A stretch of 64,000 nt of DNA from an uncultured Collinsella sp. (GCA_900550195.1 URRB01000009.1:23376-87375), one strand, 5' to 3'. Shown: positions 50,590 through 59,702, counted from the first letter of the stretch. Program-made: numbers and translations. Notes: a model not told the origin generated them from the sequence alone.

Positions 50590-52479
50590 CTAGGCCTTGA
50601 CAGCCTCGGCGTCGGCAGGAGCCTCGGCGGCAGCGGCGCGGGCGTACTCGGCCTTGCCCATCTCGGACCACTCGGGCTCCTCGTCGGGCATGGAACCGGC
50701 CTCCTTGCCGAAGAACTCCTTGAGACAGTTGACGGCAACGATAAGGCCCAGGACCATCAACAGGACGGCAAAGACGAGCTGCAGGCCCTTGGTGGCGGCG
50801 ACGGAAACGGCAGCCGTGGTGGCAGTAGCCGGGATGGTGCCGAAGAAGCCAAACTGCTGAACGGCAGTCATGCAGCCCATGGCGCTCTGGACCAGCGAGG
50901 TGAAGGTGCAGCAGAGCAGGAAGGCGACGGGCACGTAGAGCATCCAACCCTTGCGGCCAGTGCACTTGCAGAACACGGCGAGGGTGATCATGGTCATACC
51001 GCCGAGCAGCTGGTTAGAAGCACCAAAGAGCGGCCAGATGTTGGCATAGCCGCCAAAGGCGAGGGCGAGACCAGGAAGCAGGGTAACGACCGTGGCGAAC
51101 CAGGGATTGCCGAGGACCTTCATGTAGCCGGCCTTGGACTCGATGGCTAGGGCGTCGTTGGTCTGGGCAAAGAACTCGGAGAACGAGGTACGAGCGATGC
51201 GGGCGACGGCATCGAGCGAGGTCAGGGCCAGAGCAGAAACGTTCATAGTCATGAAGACGGTTGCGAGCGTGCCGTCAACGCCGAAAGCCTGCATACCGCG
51301 GGAGATGCCGGCGGCAAAGATCTGGAACGGGGTGGAAGCGACGCCGGCGTTAAGGGCGCCGGTACCGGCGGTGTTCATGTCGGAGAACATGATGCCGGCG
51401 ACGATGATGGCAAGGATGCCGACGAAGGACTCGACGATCATGGCGCCGTAACCGACCTTGACGGCGTCCTGCTCCTTCTCGACCTGCTTGGAGGAGGTGC
51501 CGGAAGAAACGAGGCTGTGGAAACCGGAGAGAGCACCGCAAGCGACGGAGACGAACAGGACCGGGAACATCATGCCGGAAGCAGTGGAGAAGCCGGTGAA
51601 GACCGGAGCGGTGATAGTGGCCTGACCGTTGACGCCCAGGACGACGATGCCGAGGACAGCGCAGACGATCATGACGATCATCATGATGGAAGTGAGGTAG
51701 TCACGCGGGGTCTTGAGCATCTGGATGGGCATAGCGCCAGCGAAGACCAGGTAGACCATGACGACGGCGAACCACTGGAACTTGTCCAGGTAGACCGGGA
51801 ACTGCATACCGACGGCGAACATGAGAACCATGAGGACCATGCCGGTGACGAACTCGGCAGCGCCGGTGAGGTTGAACTTCTTCTGGGCCCAACCAAAGGC
51901 GATAGCGACGAAGGTGAACAGGATGGAGATGGTACCAGCGCAGCCGGCGGCATAGGACTTGGTGAAGTCGATGGCACCGGTAGCAGCACCAGAAGCGTCA
52001 ACGGCCGGGGTGAACATGAACGTCTTGCAGACCATGTCGGTGAAAGCGGCGATGACGATGATGCAGAACAGCCAGCAGAACAGCAGGAACAGGCGACGGC
52101 CGGTCTTGCCGATGTACTTCTCGATGAGCTGGGCCAGGGACTTGCCGTTGTTCTTCATCGAGGCGTACAGGGCGCCAAAGTCGTGGACGGCGCCAAAGAA
52201 GATGCCGCCGACGAGGACCCAGAGCACGACGGGAAGCCAGCCGAAGGCCATGGCGACGATCGTACCCGTGACAGGGCCGGCACCGCAGATCGAGCTGAAC
52301 TGGTGCGAGAACGCGGTAAAGGCGGAGACGGGCGAGAAGCTGTTGCCGTCCTTCATGCGCTTGGCCGGCGTGAGGGCCTCTTTGTCAACGCCCCACTTGT
52401 TGGCCAGCCATCGGCCATAGCCCAGATAGCCGCAAGCGAGCACCGCCGCGGCCACAACCATGAGCAAAACTCCGTTCAT
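50590..52479 (-). CDS. cstA: Carbon starvation protein CstA family transporter
   Basis: The 629-residue membrane protein has about 16-18 hydrophobic spans. Family motifs include GYGRWLANKWGVD, NGNSFSPVSAFTAF-like DGNSFSPVSAFTAFSHQFSSIC, AGPVTGTIVAMAFGW, GGIFFGAVHDFGALYASMKN and SGFHSLVSSGTSSKQ. CstA proteins take up peptides or pyruvate, mainly under carbon limitation. The start has AGGAGG 9 bp upstream. A structured leader with an intrinsic terminator precedes the gene, so transcription attenuation is likely. Confidence 0.95.
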   Translation of the reverse strand: MNGVLLMVVAAAVLACGYLGYGRWLANKWGVDKEALTPAKRMKDGNSFSPVSAFTAFSHQFSSICGAGPVTGTIVAMAFGWLPVVLWVLVGGIFFGAVHDFGALYASMKNNGKSLAQLIEKYIGKTGRRLFLLFCWLFCIIVIAAFTDMVCKTFMFTPAVDASGAATGAIDFTKSYAAGCAGTISILFTFVAIAFGWAQKKFNLTGAAEFVTGMVLMVLMFAVGMQFPVYLDKFQWFAVVMVYLVFAGAMPIQMLKTPRDYLTSIMMIVMIVCAVLGIVVLGVNGQATITAPVFTGFSTASGMMFPVLFVSVACGALSGFHSLVSSGTSSKQVEKEQDAVKVGYGAMIVESFVGILAIIVAGIMFSDMNTAGTGALNAGVASTPFQIFAAGISRGMQAFGVDGTLATVFMTMNVSALALTSLDAVARIARTSFSEFFAQTNDALAIESKAGYMKVLGNPWFATVVTLLPGLALAFGGYANIWPLFGASNQLLGGMTMITLAVFCKCTGRKGWMLYVPVAFLLCCTFTSLVQSAMGCMTAVQQFGFFGTIPATATTAAVSVAATKGLQLVFAVLLMVLGLIVAVNCLKEFFGKEAGSMPDEEPEWSEMGKAEYARAAAAEAPADAEAVKA

Positions 52480-52514
52480 TACATTTCCTCCTCTAAAAAG
52501 AACTTCCCAGACAT

Positions 52515-52553
52515 AAAAAATGAGGGCCGTCGGTTGCGCTCGACGGCCCTCAT
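52515..52553 (-). terminator. Leader terminator upstream of cstA
   Basis: The stem ATGAGGGCCGTC and its inverse is followed on the minus strand by TTTTTT, 36 bp before the cstA start. Because it lies between the promoter and the gene it would act as an attenuator rather than end another gene. Confidence 0.8.
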
Positions 52554-52714
52554 CTTCATCAGCCGCCCGTTATCGTACGGGCTAGCTGTATGTGCTAACC
52601 CGCATCAGATAATTACTACGCTGATAATGTTTAGCTGATGCGTGAACATGTCTAAGAAATCCTCTTCGATCATGATGTGAACGATCCGTGCGTGTTCACA
52701 TCCCCCAGTGGTTG
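52554..52714 (-). promoter_or_regulatory. Structured 5' leader of cstA with alternative hairpins and a short ORF
   Basis: Within the leader, in transcription order: GATGTGAAC/GTTCACATC (52694-52702 with 52674-52682), CGCATCAG/CTGATGCG (52601-52608 with 52634-52641), GGGTTAGC/GCTAGCCC and CCCGT/ACGGG just before the terminator. A 22-codon reading frame (52605-52673) ends NIISVVII-stop. The layout suggests an attenuator or riboswitch-like control; no known class is recognised. Confidence 0.5.
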
Positions 52715-52720
52715 AAAAGG

Positions 52721-52749
52721 AGTATGAAACTTTAGTTACCTAAAGTCAA
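52721..52749 (-). promoter_or_regulatory. Promoter of cstA with operator-like palindrome
   Basis: -35 TTGACT (52744-52749) and -10 CATACT (52721-52726) are 17 bp apart. ACTTTAG-TTAC-CTAAAGT (52729-52746), a perfect 7-4-7 inverted repeat, fills the spacer and would place a bound regulator on the promoter. 52750-52878 shows nothing else. Confidence 0.7.
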
Positions 52750-52878
52750 CGCAAATATGTAATGAATTTTCAACTTTTTTGGATTTCTCGGTATAAAACG
52801 CCACTGACCTCGGACTTTACCCAACGACAGTTTTTGCTTGAGAGATGCTCCTCGGGGGCGGGGACCGCACCCGTACGA

Positions 52879-55263
52879 CTACAGCGTCATGTTTGGATCG
52901 GCGTCGACGTCGAACGGCGAGATTTCACCTCGGTCGAATTTACGGCGAGCGACCTCCGCGATCATGGCTGCGTTATCGGTACAGGCAGACAAGGGCGGCA
53001 CCGTTACGCGAATCCCCTGACGCCCAAGCTTCTTGATCATCATCTCGCGCAGATGCGGGTTGGCCGAGACGCCGCCGCCGATGCAGTATTCCTTGCATCC
53101 GGTAGCGTGCAATGCGTTTTTGGCCTTCTTGTACTGCACGTCAAAGACAGCTGCCTCAAACGAAGCTGCCAGATCGGGCAGGTGAATCGTGCGCCCGGCC
53201 TTGGTCTCCTGCTCGATGTAGAGCGTCACGGCCGTTTTAAGGCCCGAAAGCGAGAAACGATAGTCTCCCCTGCTGTTGAGCGCACGGGGGAAATCAATCG
53301 CGCGGGGATTGCCTGTCTCGGCCAGCTTGGAAATGATGGGGCCACCGGGATAGCCCAGGCCCAACGCCTTGGCCACCTTGTCGAAGGCCTCGCCCACGGC
53401 GTCGTCGAGCGTCTCACCGAGCACCTCGTAGTCGCCCCACGCCTTCACGTGCACGAGCATGGTGTGCCCACCCGAGACAAGCGTGAAGATAAACGGCGGT
53501 TTGAGGTCGGGTTGCGCCAGCAGGTTGGCAAACAGGTGCCCCTCCAGATGGTTGACGCATACGAGCGGCTTACCGGCAGCGTAGGCAAAGCCTTTGGCAA
53601 AGGCAACGCCCACCACGAGGGCGCCCACCAGGCCCGGACCCTGTGTCACGCCCACGGCGGCAAGCTCGCTGGGGGCAATGGCTCCACCCTCAAGACCAAG
53701 CGATGCTGCGGCATCCTCGAGCGCCGCATCCACGACACTCACAATCACCTCAACGTGTTTGCGCGAGGCGATCTCGGGCACCACGCCGCCAAAGCGGGCA
53801 TGAAAATCAATCTGTGTCGACACCTGGTTGGCCAGCATATTGCCATCCGCATCGATAATCGCCACGGCCGTCTCGTCGCAGGAACTCTCGATAGCGAGCA
53901 CTAGGCGGCGGCGCTCAATTTCGGCACGCTCCCCCTCGGAGCGCCCAGGCGCAGGCAGCGGCCATACGCGCTGCTCTGCCGCCGTCGGCTCGGGCGAAGC
54001 ATTGTCGACCGGAAGCACCAGGGGCAGCGGCGCCGTCATGACGATGGCATCCTTGCCGACACCGTAGTAGCCGCGGCGACGGCCAGCCTCGGTAAAGCCC
54101 AGAGCGTTATAAAGCGCGATCGCCCCCTCGTTACCGTCCTCGACCTCGAGCGAAGCCGTGGTGCAGCCGAGCATCTGGGCATCATAGCTCACGTGCGACA
54201 GCAGCTTGCGGGCAATGCCCTCGCGGCGATGTGCCGGGTCGACGGCGACATCCAGAATCTGCACATCACCGTCCACGACCATACCGCCGGCAAGGCCCAG
54301 CAGCTTGCCGTCGTCGTGTGCCACCCACCAACTACGCGGCGCAGCGACGTCCTCGCCCAGTTCGGACAGGAACATGCCCGGCGTCCACGCCTTGTGTCCG
54401 GCACCTTCAAAGCAGGCAGCCTCTAGCGCGCTCGCGCCCTCGGCATCCGCCGCGCCCATGGGACGGAACTGCAGATGACGACCGGCGAGCTCATCGGCAA
54501 CGCCCGTAATTTCGCTTTGCGCACTCTCGGCAAGACCAAGACGCTTGCGCTCGTTTTCCTCGGCATCAGAAAGGCGCGTGTAAATCGGCAGGACGCGAGC
54601 CGGATCGCCGTCACCCGCAGCGTGCGCGAGCAGCAAGCCCTCGCCCGAAGGCCACCACAGGTCGCGCTCCACGCAGCGGGCGGTCTCGTCCTCACCCAGC
54701 AGCTTGCCATAGCGCACGAGACCGTCACCGGTCAGCTGAACCTGGTCCCAGTCCGCTGCTTGGCGCCACTCATCGAGCGCCACGGCGGCCTTGACCACGT
54801 GTTCGCGCTCAAATTGACGCTCGGGACCCTCATCGACCAGCATATACAGCGCCGGATATACCTCACCGCGCATAGCATCGGCCAAGATACCAAGCTTGCC
54901 GCGCACGCCAGCCTTCCACGCCGTCCAAGCGCAAGCGTCGAGCGTCGACACGCCCAGCAGCGGAACATTGGCACCGCGCGCGAGGCCCTTGGCAGTGGAG
55001 ATGCCGATGCGCACACCCGTAAACGACCCCGGGCCGCGGCCGACCACGTAGTAACCAACATCGCTGCGATCCAGACCGGCTTGAGCCAGCACGCCATCAA
55101 CGGTATTCACGAGCTCAACGTTGGCGTGACGGCGACACATGTGGTCGCCACTCACGAGCTTCGTCTCGCCCGTCTGCCCATCAATCCAGCTTGCCGCGCA
55201 GGCAAGCATGTCGGTCGAAGTATCGAGCGCCACCACCAGCGCGTTGTCGTTATGCAAGCTCAT
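52879..55263 (-). CDS. tsaB/rimI/tsaD: TsaB-RimI-TsaD triple fusion: tRNA threonylcarbamoyladenosine synthesis and N-terminal acetylation
   Basis: One 794-residue frame carries three enzymes. Residues 1-~240 are TsaB (VALDTSTDMLACA; GRGPGSFTGVRIG at 75-87). Residues ~265-410 are a GNAT acetyltransferase like RimI (ILDVAVDPAHRREGIARKL). After a Pro-rich linker, residues ~453-794 are TsaD (VLAIESSCDETAVAIIDADG, VVPEIASRKH, the metal motif NHLEGHLFANL, ALGLGYPGGP, GGVSANPHLR). TsaD and TsaB, with TsaE, transfer threonylcarbamoyl to A37 of ANN-decoding tRNAs; RimI acetylates ribosomal protein S18. The ATG at 55263 overlaps the tsaE end by 14 bp, with AAGG upstream. Confidence 0.95.
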   Translation of the reverse strand: MSLHNDNALVVALDTSTDMLACAASWIDGQTGETKLVSGDHMCRRHANVELVNTVDGVLAQAGLDRSDVGYYVVGRGPGSFTGVRIGISTAKGLARGANVPLLGVSTLDACAWTAWKAGVRGKLGILADAMRGEVYPALYMLVDEGPERQFEREHVVKAAVALDEWRQAADWDQVQLTGDGLVRYGKLLGEDETARCVERDLWWPSGEGLLLAHAAGDGDPARVLPIYTRLSDAEENERKRLGLAESAQSEITGVADELAGRHLQFRPMGAADAEGASALEAACFEGAGHKAWTPGMFLSELGEDVAAPRSWWVAHDDGKLLGLAGGMVVDGDVQILDVAVDPAHRREGIARKLLSHVSYDAQMLGCTTASLEVEDGNEGAIALYNALGFTEAGRRRGYYGVGKDAIVMTAPLPLVLPVDNASPEPTAAEQRVWPLPAPGRSEGERAEIERRRLVLAIESSCDETAVAIIDADGNMLANQVSTQIDFHARFGGVVPEIASRKHVEVIVSVVDAALEDAAASLGLEGGAIAPSELAAVGVTQGPGLVGALVVGVAFAKGFAYAAGKPLVCVNHLEGHLFANLLAQPDLKPPFIFTLVSGGHTMLVHVKAWGDYEVLGETLDDAVGEAFDKVAKALGLGYPGGPIISKLAETGNPRAIDFPRALNSRGDYRFSLSGLKTAVTLYIEQETKAGRTIHLPDLAASFEAAVFDVQYKKAKNALHATGCKEYCIGGGVSANPHLREMMIKKLGRQGIRVTVPPLSACTDNAAMIAEVARRKFDRGEISPFDVDADPNMTL

Positions 55264-55756
55264 CTTGTACAGCCTTATCAATCAAATGGGAAAGCTCCAT
55301 TGCGCGGTCACCGTGCGCCTCGAGCGTTATCGTTCGCACATCGCTGTCGCCCTCATCACGCTTGAGCGTCACCGAAAGATACTCATCCGTCAGCTCGTCT
55401 TGGAATTGTTCGCCCCATTCCAGCAGGCAAGCACCCTCATAGCCCAGCACATCAAAAATGCCCGTATCCTCGAGCTCGTAGGCATGCTCCAGGCGGTATA
55501 GATCAAAGTGAAACAGCGGAATACGGCCTTGATCGTGAACGGCCATGAGCGCAAACGTAGGGCTCGTAACCATATGCCCATCGCCCAGCCCGCGCGAGAC
55601 GCCCTTGGTAAAGTGAGTTTTGCCCACTCCCAGGCCACCGGTCAGGATGAGCACATCGCCGTCCTCAAGGCACGGTGCAATTAGCTCGCCAAAGTACTCC
55701 GTATCGGCAGCGCAAGTCGTTTTGTAAGTACCTACCCCCAGGCGCTCCAGGGACAT
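55250..55756 (-). CDS. tsaE: tRNA threonylcarbamoyladenosine synthesis ATPase
   Basis: This 168-residue P-loop ATPase drives turnover of the TsaBD complex. Walker A is GGLGVGKTHFTKG, with TSPTFALMAVH and FHFDLYRLEHAYELEDTG following, then LEWGEQF. All are TsaE hallmarks. Its 3' end overlaps the start of the TsaB-RimI-TsaD gene, linking synthesis of complex partners. It follows the uracil-DNA glycosylase gene by 12 bp. Confidence 0.96.
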   Translation of the reverse strand: MSLERLGVGTYKTTCAADTEYFGELIAPCLEDGDVLILTGGLGVGKTHFTKGVSRGLGDGHMVTSPTFALMAVHDQGRIPLFHFDLYRLEHAYELEDTGIFDVLGYEGACLLEWGEQFQDELTDEYLSVTLKRDEGDSDVRTITLEAHGDRAMELSHLIDKAVQDELA

Positions 55757-55768
55757 ATATGCTCCTTA

Positions 55769-56389
55769 TTATTCCGAGGCGTCCTCTGGTGCGGGATGTC
55801 GCTCCAGATAGTCGCCCAGCATCTTAAAGTCTTCCTCCAGCAGCTCCTGCCATGCCGGATTGCGCAGCGCTGCTGCCGGATGGAACGTGGGCATTACTAC
55901 AAAATGCCCCATCTGGTGGAACCTGCCGCGCAGCTTAGTAATGCCAATCTCGGTCTTAAGCACAAAGTGCGTCGCGGGGTTGCCGAGCGTCACGATAATA
56001 TCGGGCCAGATGCTTCGAATCTGCTCACGCAAAAACGGCGAGCAAGCCAGCACTTCCTCGGGACGCGGGTTGCGGTTTCCCGGCGGACGGCACTTAAGCA
56101 CGTTGGCGATATAGACATCCTCGCGCTTAAAACCCGCCAGGGACAAAATGCCGTTGAGGTCTTCACCCGCCGCCCCCACAAAGGGCTCGCCCTGCAAATC
56201 CTCATTGCGGCCCGGCGCCTCACCAATAAACATCACGCGAGCGCGGGGGCTTCCCACGCCAAACACGATATTGTGACGCGACTGGTAGAGCTGACAGAGG
56301 TGACAATCGCCCAGAACGGCCTCAATTTCCTCGAGTGCGACCTCACGTGGTGCCTGATGGGTATGGCCGGGGATGTGCATGACGCCCAT
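55769..56389 (-). CDS. Family 4-type uracil-DNA glycosylase (iron-sulfur)
   Basis: The 206-residue enzyme removes uracil from DNA. Motif A is IGEAPGRNEDLQGEPFVG, with AAGEDLNGIL next, and motif B is PTFHPAAALRNP with the catalytic-region His. Four Cys in the right places for a 4Fe-4S cluster are visible: CHLC near residues 29-32, Cys in VLKCRPPGNRNP and in VLACSPFLRE. That set is typical of the thermophile/actinobacterial UdgA (family 4) class. AGGAG lies 6 bp upstream of ATG 56389. It is an insertion in an otherwise standard acpS-nnr-alr-tsaE order. Confidence 0.93.
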   Translation of the reverse strand: MGVMHIPGHTHQAPREVALEEIEAVLGDCHLCQLYQSRHNIVFGVGSPRARVMFIGEAPGRNEDLQGEPFVGAAGEDLNGILSLAGFKREDVYIANVLKCRPPGNRNPRPEEVLACSPFLREQIRSIWPDIIVTLGNPATHFVLKTEIGITKLRGRFHQMGHFVVMPTFHPAAALRNPAWQELLEEDFKMLGDYLERHPAPEDASE

Positions 56390-56397
56390 AGCGGCTC

Positions 56398-57543
56398 CTA
56401 CACGTAGACCTTGTCGAGACGCATGCCAAAGCCGCAGGCGACCTCGTAGTTAATCGTTCCGCGCAGTCGGGCCATCTCGTCCATAGTGATCTCGGCATCG
56501 CCATCGCGGCCGACAATGATCATCTCGTCACCATACTCGGCCTCGGGAATCTCGTGTGCCGGGTTGGACTGAATGGCGACCATAAACTGGTCCATGCAGA
56601 TATTGCCAACCTGATGCACGCGCTCGCCGCGATACAGCACATCCATACGATTGGAAAGCGTACGCGATAGGCCATCGGCATAACCGATCGGCAGCGTGCA
56701 GATCTGAACGCGCGTACGCGGTACGCGGTAGGTAAAACCGTAGCCCACGCCCTCACCCATCGCAGGGTGTGCCACGCGCGTCACACGCGCATGGACGCTC
56801 ATAACGGGATCAAGCTGCATCACGCGGCCACTCAGCTCGCACGGCTGCATGCCATACAAGCCAACGCCGGCGCGGATCATATCAAAATGCATCGAGGGGT
56901 CGAGCATCGAGGACGGCGTGTTGGCGCAGTGCACGATACCGCACTCAAAACCCGCATCCTTAATGGCCTGAACGGCCTCGGTAAAGCGCTGACACTGCAG
57001 CTTGTAGTCCCAGCCCGAAGGTTCATCGGCCGTGGCGAAGTGCGTAAATACGCCGTCGCACTGAATACCGCGATGGAAATTTATACCGCGGACAAAGTCG
57101 AGCACCTGCGTGTAGTGAACGCCGATACGATTCATGCCCGTCTCGATGGCGAGATGATACTTGCCCACTTTGCCCGCCGCGACGGCACATTCGCCATACG
57201 CAAGAGCAAAGTCAGACGTAAAGACCGAGGGCATGATATCAAACTCGAGCAACGTCGGAATGGCCTCGATAGGCGGCTCGCTTAGGATGAGGATGGGTTT
57301 CGTAATCCCGCCCTGTCGGAGCTCAACGCCCTCGTTAACCGTCGCCACGGCAAACATGTCGGCACCGGCCGAATACATGATCTTGGCGCACTCAACGGCT
57401 CCATGACCATAAGCATCGGCCTTGACCACGCAGCACAGGCGCTGACGTGGATTCAGCAAGTTCTTATAGGCCCTCGTGTTGCGACGGAGCGCCCCGCGGT
57501 CGATCTCGACCCAGGACCAGCGCGTCAAATCGGCTTTATTCAT
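56398..57543 (-). CDS. alr: Alanine racemase
   Basis: The 381-residue PLP enzyme makes D-alanine for peptidoglycan. The PLP lysine is in VVKADAYGHGAVECA. Other family segments are FTHFATADEPSGWDYKLQ, IVHCANTPSSML, VRAGVGLYGMQP-like IRAGVGLYGMQP, and VGYGFTYRVPRTRVQICTLPIGYADGLSR. The start lies 2 bp after the nnr stop. The product feeds cell-wall synthesis with MurB, encoded elsewhere in the window. Confidence 0.97.
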   Translation of the reverse strand: MNKADLTRWSWVEIDRGALRRNTRAYKNLLNPRQRLCCVVKADAYGHGAVECAKIMYSAGADMFAVATVNEGVELRQGGITKPILILSEPPIEAIPTLLEFDIMPSVFTSDFALAYGECAVAAGKVGKYHLAIETGMNRIGVHYTQVLDFVRGINFHRGIQCDGVFTHFATADEPSGWDYKLQCQRFTEAVQAIKDAGFECGIVHCANTPSSMLDPSMHFDMIRAGVGLYGMQPCELSGRVMQLDPVMSVHARVTRVAHPAMGEGVGYGFTYRVPRTRVQICTLPIGYADGLSRTLSNRMDVLYRGERVHQVGNICMDQFMVAIQSNPAHEIPEAEYGDEMIIVGRDGDAEITMDEMARLRGTINYEVACGFGMRLDKVYV

Positions 57544-57545
57544 GA

Positions 57546-59162
57546 TTAGTCATCCGACCCTTCGTCCATGATTCCCAGATCTTCGAGCGCATCCTTTGCC
57601 GCCAGTTCCATGGCCGGACCGATCAAGTCGATAAGATCGGTCGCGATGACGCTCTTCTCACCATACTCCGTCGCCGCGGCAAAACCGGCGTAGCTGTGAA
57701 GTGCGACGGCGTACGAATACAGCAGCTCCCAACGATCCATCTCGTCGCGCATGGTGGCAAGCGTGCCGGCCAAAATACCCGCGAGAACATCACCCGAACC
57801 GGCAGTTGCCAGAGAAGCCGGACCCGAGAGCGGCAGCAGCACACGCTCAACGCCACAGATAGCCGTCGTCGGCCCCTTGGCAATGACCACCAGATTGTCA
57901 GAGCCTGCAGCCCAGACAACCTTCTGCGCGGCTGCAATCGCAGTACCAAGGTCGTTCACCTCGTCACCGGCAACCAGACGCGAAAGTTCACGATAGTGCG
58001 GCGTCATAACCAACGGCTGCTCGCGACGATACATCTCGGGATTACTATCAATACCGTCAATGGCAATCTTAGCAAGGCAGTTGAGTGCATCGGCGTCCAA
58101 GATAAGCGGCACATCAAGCTCGAGCAAGCCCGAAACCACCTGCATAGCGCCGGCAGATGTCGTCATACCGGGACCGCACAGCACACAGCTGTACTTCTTT
58201 GCAATCTCGCACACAGTCATGCGCGCAGCGGCGCCAAAGGAGCCGCGGGAATCAGACGGAATAGCAAAGACGGGAATCGAAGGAAGTGCCATGCGAATAA
58301 GATTGGCGCAGGCGTCAGGAGCCGCGACTGCCACGTAACCAGCACCCGCGCGAGCTGCAGACTTGGCCGCCATAATGGCAGCACCAGGATATTGCGCAGA
58401 TCCGGCGACAATAAGCACAGAGCCACGGGAATACTTATCGATATTCGTAGGTAGTGGGGCAAAGTAATCAACTAAGTCACCGGGCTCGACAATCTCGGCG
58501 GCGTGGTCGACATCATCGATGACCTCGTCAAGACGGTCGTAAAGATTGCCGCAGATCAAATCGCCAGCATACTCAGGACCATCAGCGCTATACAGACCAA
58601 TCTTGGGCGCAATCATCGTCACCGTATGCTCGGCACGAATGCAGTCGTCATCAACAACGCCCGTCTCGGCATTGAGGCCCGAGGGAACATCAATGGATAC
58701 GACACAATCGGCGCATTCATTGACCGTAGGAATCCAGATGGAGAACGGCGCACGCAGATTTCCGTGGAAACCGGTACCAAAAATGGCATCGACAACAACA
58801 TCGGCCTTATCGATCAAAACCTCGAGTTCGTCACGCGAGGGGCCGACGCAAACGTGCACATCGCGGCCGGCAGTACGACGAGCAACATGACGTGCCAGAG
58901 CAGCAGGAATCTCATCCGGCTCAACCGGAGAAACGATATCGACGTCCACACCCTTATGGCTCAGAATATCGGCGGCAACCCAACCGTCGCCGCCATTATT
59001 ACCAAAACCGACCAGAACGAGAACCCGATCGGGGTTGAGCTTCAAGACCTCGTTGGCGGCAAACTCACCCGCTAGCTCCATAAGCTCGGCCTTCGAAGTC
59101 CCTTCGCGTTCGATGATGTCCTCGAGACGAACGACTTCTTCGGTACTCAAAACCGGTTTCAT
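57546..59162 (-). CDS. nnr: Bifunctional NAD(P)HX epimerase/dehydratase
   Basis: This 538-residue fusion repairs hydrated NAD(P)H. Residues 1-~215 are the YjeF N-terminal epimerase, with VGFGNNGGDGWVAADIL at ~51-67 and VDAIFGTGFHG, then SIDVPSGLNAETG. Residues ~230-525 are the ATP/ADP-dependent dehydratase (ribokinase-like), with GSAQYPGAAIMAAKSAARAGAGYV, CGPGMT, LILDADALNCLA, VMTPHYRELSRL and AGSGDVLAGILAG. Both halves look intact. It lies between acpS and alr with no spacers, consistent with one transcript. Confidence 0.96.
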   Translation of the reverse strand: MKPVLSTEEVVRLEDIIEREGTSKAELMELAGEFAANEVLKLNPDRVLVLVGFGNNGGDGWVAADILSHKGVDVDIVSPVEPDEIPAALARHVARRTAGRDVHVCVGPSRDELEVLIDKADVVVDAIFGTGFHGNLRAPFSIWIPTVNECADCVVSIDVPSGLNAETGVVDDDCIRAEHTVTMIAPKIGLYSADGPEYAGDLICGNLYDRLDEVIDDVDHAAEIVEPGDLVDYFAPLPTNIDKYSRGSVLIVAGSAQYPGAAIMAAKSAARAGAGYVAVAAPDACANLIRMALPSIPVFAIPSDSRGSFGAAARMTVCEIAKKYSCVLCGPGMTTSAGAMQVVSGLLELDVPLILDADALNCLAKIAIDGIDSNPEMYRREQPLVMTPHYRELSRLVAGDEVNDLGTAIAAAQKVVWAAGSDNLVVIAKGPTTAICGVERVLLPLSGPASLATAGSGDVLAGILAGTLATMRDEMDRWELLYSYAVALHSYAGFAAATEYGEKSVIATDLIDLIGPAMELAAKDALEDLGIMDEGSDD

Positions 59163-59702
59163 CTATGCTCCTAGCGTATCTTGCGAAGCATCGCCCAGGT
59201 GCTCCGTCAATGCTGAATTCTGCAGCTGCTCAAGCTCATCTAAAACAGAGCGAGCCTCTTTAAATGTCTGCGCAACGCGTTTCTTGGTGCTCACCTTTTC
59301 ATCTTTTGGCTTAGGCCGAGCATCTTCGGTAATCGCGATGGCATTCGCAACGGCCAAGTCTCCCGTAAGCGTAATGGAAAGAGCGACCTCAACAACGCCC
59401 AGTTCTTGAGCGATCTCGAGAGCACGGCCCGAAAGCAGCGCCTTCGGTTTGCCGAGTTTATCACGCGTTACCGAAACATCCTTGCGACCCACGCCTTGAC
59501 TAAAACCCGTGCCGAGAGCTTTAAGCACCGCCTCGCGCGAAGCAAAGCGGCTCGCATAGTGAGCGACGGGACGCGATGATGCATCGCAATACGCACGCTC
59601 TTCTTCGGTAAACACACGCCGAGCAAACGACGGCGTCTTTTCAAGAATTGATTTCATGCGGGAAATCTCGACGATATCAACGCCGATACCAGCTTCAGCC
59701 AT
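59163..59702 (-). CDS. acpS: Holo-[acyl-carrier-protein] synthase with C-terminal extension
   Basis: The 179-residue enzyme transfers phosphopantetheine from CoA to ACP. GIGVDIVEISRM and VFTEEERAYCDASSRPVAHYASRFASREAVLKALGTG are the AcpS motifs, with the metal-binding Asp and Glu. AcpS is usually about 120-130 residues; here ~50 polar, partly coiled-coil-like residues follow the fold (KDEKVSTKKRVAQTFKEARS). ATG 59702 is used, as GGAGGTGA lies 3 bp upstream. It is the first gene of the operon reading into nnr. Confidence 0.93.
   Translation of the reverse strand: MAEAGIGVDIVEISRMKSILEKTPSFARRVFTEEERAYCDASSRPVAHYASRFASREAVLKALGTGFSQGVGRKDVSVTRDKLGKPKALLSGRALEIAQELGVVEVALSITLTGDLAVANAIAITEDARPKPKDEKVSTKKRVAQTFKEARSVLDELEQLQNSALTEHLGDASQDTLGA

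Noticed and set aside
48226..52479. Complete Wadjet (JetABCD) defence system
   Set aside because: Only a JetD-like protein is present; the neighbours are cstA and tRNA-Gln, with no SMC-type ATPase or JetA/JetB homologue.
51517..52638. 373-codon plus-strand frame antisense to cstA
   Set aside because: It is a composition artefact rich in Asp, Glu, Gly and His, and cstA on the minus strand is unmistakable.
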